DNA of 64,000 bases, taken from assembly GCA_003388505.1 (NCBI GenBank), contig QQVO01000012.1:186001-250000 (forward strand), given 5' to 3'. Every line of letters begins with the position of its first letter. Positions within the stretch are counted from its first letter, which is position 1. Positions 62,817 to 64,000 of the stretch are shown here, one piece after another. Position numbers and translations under genes: made by a program. The notes beneath the pieces were generated by a model. The model saw nothing but the letters and a program-made list of their open reading frames with translations, was not told the DNA's origin and did not search any database. The DNA is from Planctomycetota bacterium. Its GTDB lineage: Bacteria > Planctomycetota > Planctomycetia > Planctomycetales > Planctomycetaceae.

Positions 62817-63998
62817 CTACTCATCAGCCGGGTCTCCCACGGAGAGGCACAGCAGCGTGTCTTCGTTGCGGACAAACAATCGTCCTCCGGCAAGCGCCGA
62901 AAGCGCCCGCACCGTCCCGCTCAGCACCTTGGCCCGCGCCAACGGCTGAAACGCCTCGGAACTCAGTTTGGCCAGCACGAGTTCGCCGTCGGTCTTCGTG
63001 ATGAGCAGCTTGCCGTCCGCCTTGATCAGGGTGGCGTATCCGAACCCCGGTTCCGTCCACAGCACCTGCTGCGTGCGCGGATCAAAGCATTTCAGGTCGG
63101 CCGGCGGGATGTCCTGTCGGCCGTCCACACCGTACAGCAACCCCTCGTGCTCGATGCAGGTCGTGTACTGGCTCGACATGATGTCGTTGCTCGACCACAC
63201 CGATTCGACGGAGTCCGACCCGACCTCCGCATACACCGCGCCGATGCCGTAGCTCGCCGAGACAAACAGATGCCCGTCGAAGACGATCGGATTCGCGGCC
63301 GTTACTGTCGGTCCGCGCAGCCCGAACGGAAACTCGAATCGAACGTCGCCGTTCTGCGGATCCAGTGAGACGCACTTCATGCGGGTCAGCGCGATGAGAT
63401 GCCGCACACCGTCGACATCCGCCAGAATCGGCGAAGAATAGCTGGCCCCGTCGGCGACCGACTTCCAGACCACTTCCCCGCTTTCCAGATCGAAAGCCAC
63501 CATGCCCGCGCCGGCCTCGCGTCCGCCGACGTTTACGAACACCTTGCCGTCGTCCACGAGCGGACTGCACGCCATTCCGAAAAACCCTTCGCGGGCGTCG
63601 AACTCGTCGCGAATGTTATGCGACCAGGCAGGCTCGCCGCTGTCCAGCTTCCGGCAAATCAGCGAGCCGGACGGACCGAGCGTAATCACCCGGCCGTCGG
63701 AAATCGTCGGCACCGCCAGCGGTCCGTCGTCGCGGCCGTATTGCGGCTGAAAACGCGTGGGACTCCCCTCTTCCCACAAGACCTCGCCGGTCGCCGGATC
63801 GAGCGCATCAAGCCGCTCGACGTCCCCTTCCCGATGAAAAATCAGCGCCCGCTCGCCCTCCACCGCCGCGCCGGCAAACCCCCGCCCCACCGGCCGCCGC
63901 CACACCTCCGCCGGCCCATTCTCGGGCCAGTCATCGGCCAGACGCTCGTCGCTGGCGATTCCGTTCCGCTCAGGCCCCAGAATCTGCGGCCAATCGCC
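62817..63998 (-). CDS. PQQ-like beta-propeller protein (5' end outside window)
   Basis: The frame is open to the window edge, so the N-terminus is missing; at least 393 residues are present. It starts DWPQILGPERNGIASDERLA, the typical opening of planctomycete PQQ-like proteins, and continues with WD-like propeller repeats such as GDVERLDALDPATGEVLWEE, GMVAFDLESGEVVWKSVADG and LKCFDPRTQQVLWTEPGFGY. It is likely exported. No PQQ-binding or dehydrogenase residues were identified. It lies 36 bp upstream of nrdR on the same strand. Confidence 0.85.
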   Translation of the reverse strand, partial: GDWPQILGPERNGIASDERLADDWPENGPAEVWRRPVGRGFAGAAVEGERALIFHREGDVERLDALDPATGEVLWEEGSPTRFQPQYGRDDGPLAVPTISDGRVITLGPSGSLICRKLDSGEPAWSHNIRDEFDAREGFFGMACSPLVDDGKVFVNVGGREAGAGMVAFDLESGEVVWKSVADGASYSSPILADVDGVRHLIALTRMKCVSLDPQNGDVRFEFPFGLRGPTVTAANPIVFDGHLFVSASYGIGAVYAEVGSDSVESVWSSNDIMSSQYTTCIEHEGLLYGVDGRQDIPPADLKCFDPRTQQVLWTEPGFGYATLIKADGKLLITKTDGELVLAKLSSEAFQPLARAKVLSGTVRALSALAGGRLFVRNEDTLLCLSVGDPADE

Positions 63999-64000
63999 GG

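Overview
This window comes from a planctomycete, most likely Planctomycetales (inference). Base composition is GC-rich throughout. The lineage call rests on several things seen in the sequence: an EF-Tu whose switch I lacks the usual RGITI motif, a three-helix SecE, no rpmD (L30) between rpsE and rplO, L17 and S17 with long extra segments, and planctomycete-typical families downstream (DUF1501, CRTAC1/ASPIC-UnbV, BatA-like VWA protein, DUF1573, PQQ/NHL propellers). Few genes have a strong Shine-Dalgarno site, so several starts were placed by homology.

Positions 1-2580 hold the end of a flagellar export-gate operon: fliP (cut by the window edge), fliQ, fliR and flhB. FlhB stops right after its membrane domain and lacks the cytoplasmic autocleavage domain; flhA does not follow. 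After about 490 bp without a gene comes a promoter and the cluster tRNA-Thr(TGT), tRNA-Tyr(GTA), tRNA-Gly(TCC), tRNA-Thr(GGT), tuf. This is the same order as the E. coli thrU-tyrU-glyT-thrT-tufB operon. It leads into rpmG, tRNA-Trp, secE, nusG, rplKAJL and rpoBC.

Positions 18025-37320 hold the str, S10, spc and alpha operons in classical order: rpsL-rpsG-fusA; rpsJ-rplCDWB-rpsS-rplV-rpsC-rplP-rpmC-rpsQ; rplNXE-rpsNH-rplFR-rpsE-rplO-secY-map; rpmJ-rpsM-rpsK-rpoA-rplQ. rpmD, adk, infA and rpsD are absent from their usual places. Good sigma70-type promoter matches precede the tRNA cluster, rpsL, rpsJ and rpmJ. Together this half encodes much of the ribosome, most of the RNA polymerase core, the SecYE translocon core, two elongation factors and methionine aminopeptidase.

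From 37400 the gene order becomes accessory. Genes there are: a HELLH metallopeptidase-like protein; an STN-like secreted protein; a Tat-exported DUF1501 protein; ferredoxin-NADP reductase divergent from inorganic pyrophosphatase; MutM; a GlmS-like SIS protein; an orphan RHH antitoxin-like protein; a PPi-type phosphofructokinase; and a GATase-fold protein. These are followed by a probable extracytoplasmic redox cluster (NHL propeller, small Cys-containing secreted protein, membrane pentaheme cytochrome fused to TPRs, CRTAC1 protein). The window ends with a BatA-like VWA protein, a POT peptide transporter, a DUF1573 protein, PlsY, NrdR and a PQQ-type propeller cut by the window edge.

The most unusual content is non-coding. 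The intergenic spaces of the accessory half, and one near tRNA-Trp, carry short degenerate arrays with strict 7-, 8- or 10-bp period. Several 8- and 10-bp arrays occur as inverted pairs about 60-85 bp apart. There are also a three-way-junction element (45213-45276), a REP/BIME-like inverted pair (59226-59331) and several perfect hairpins.
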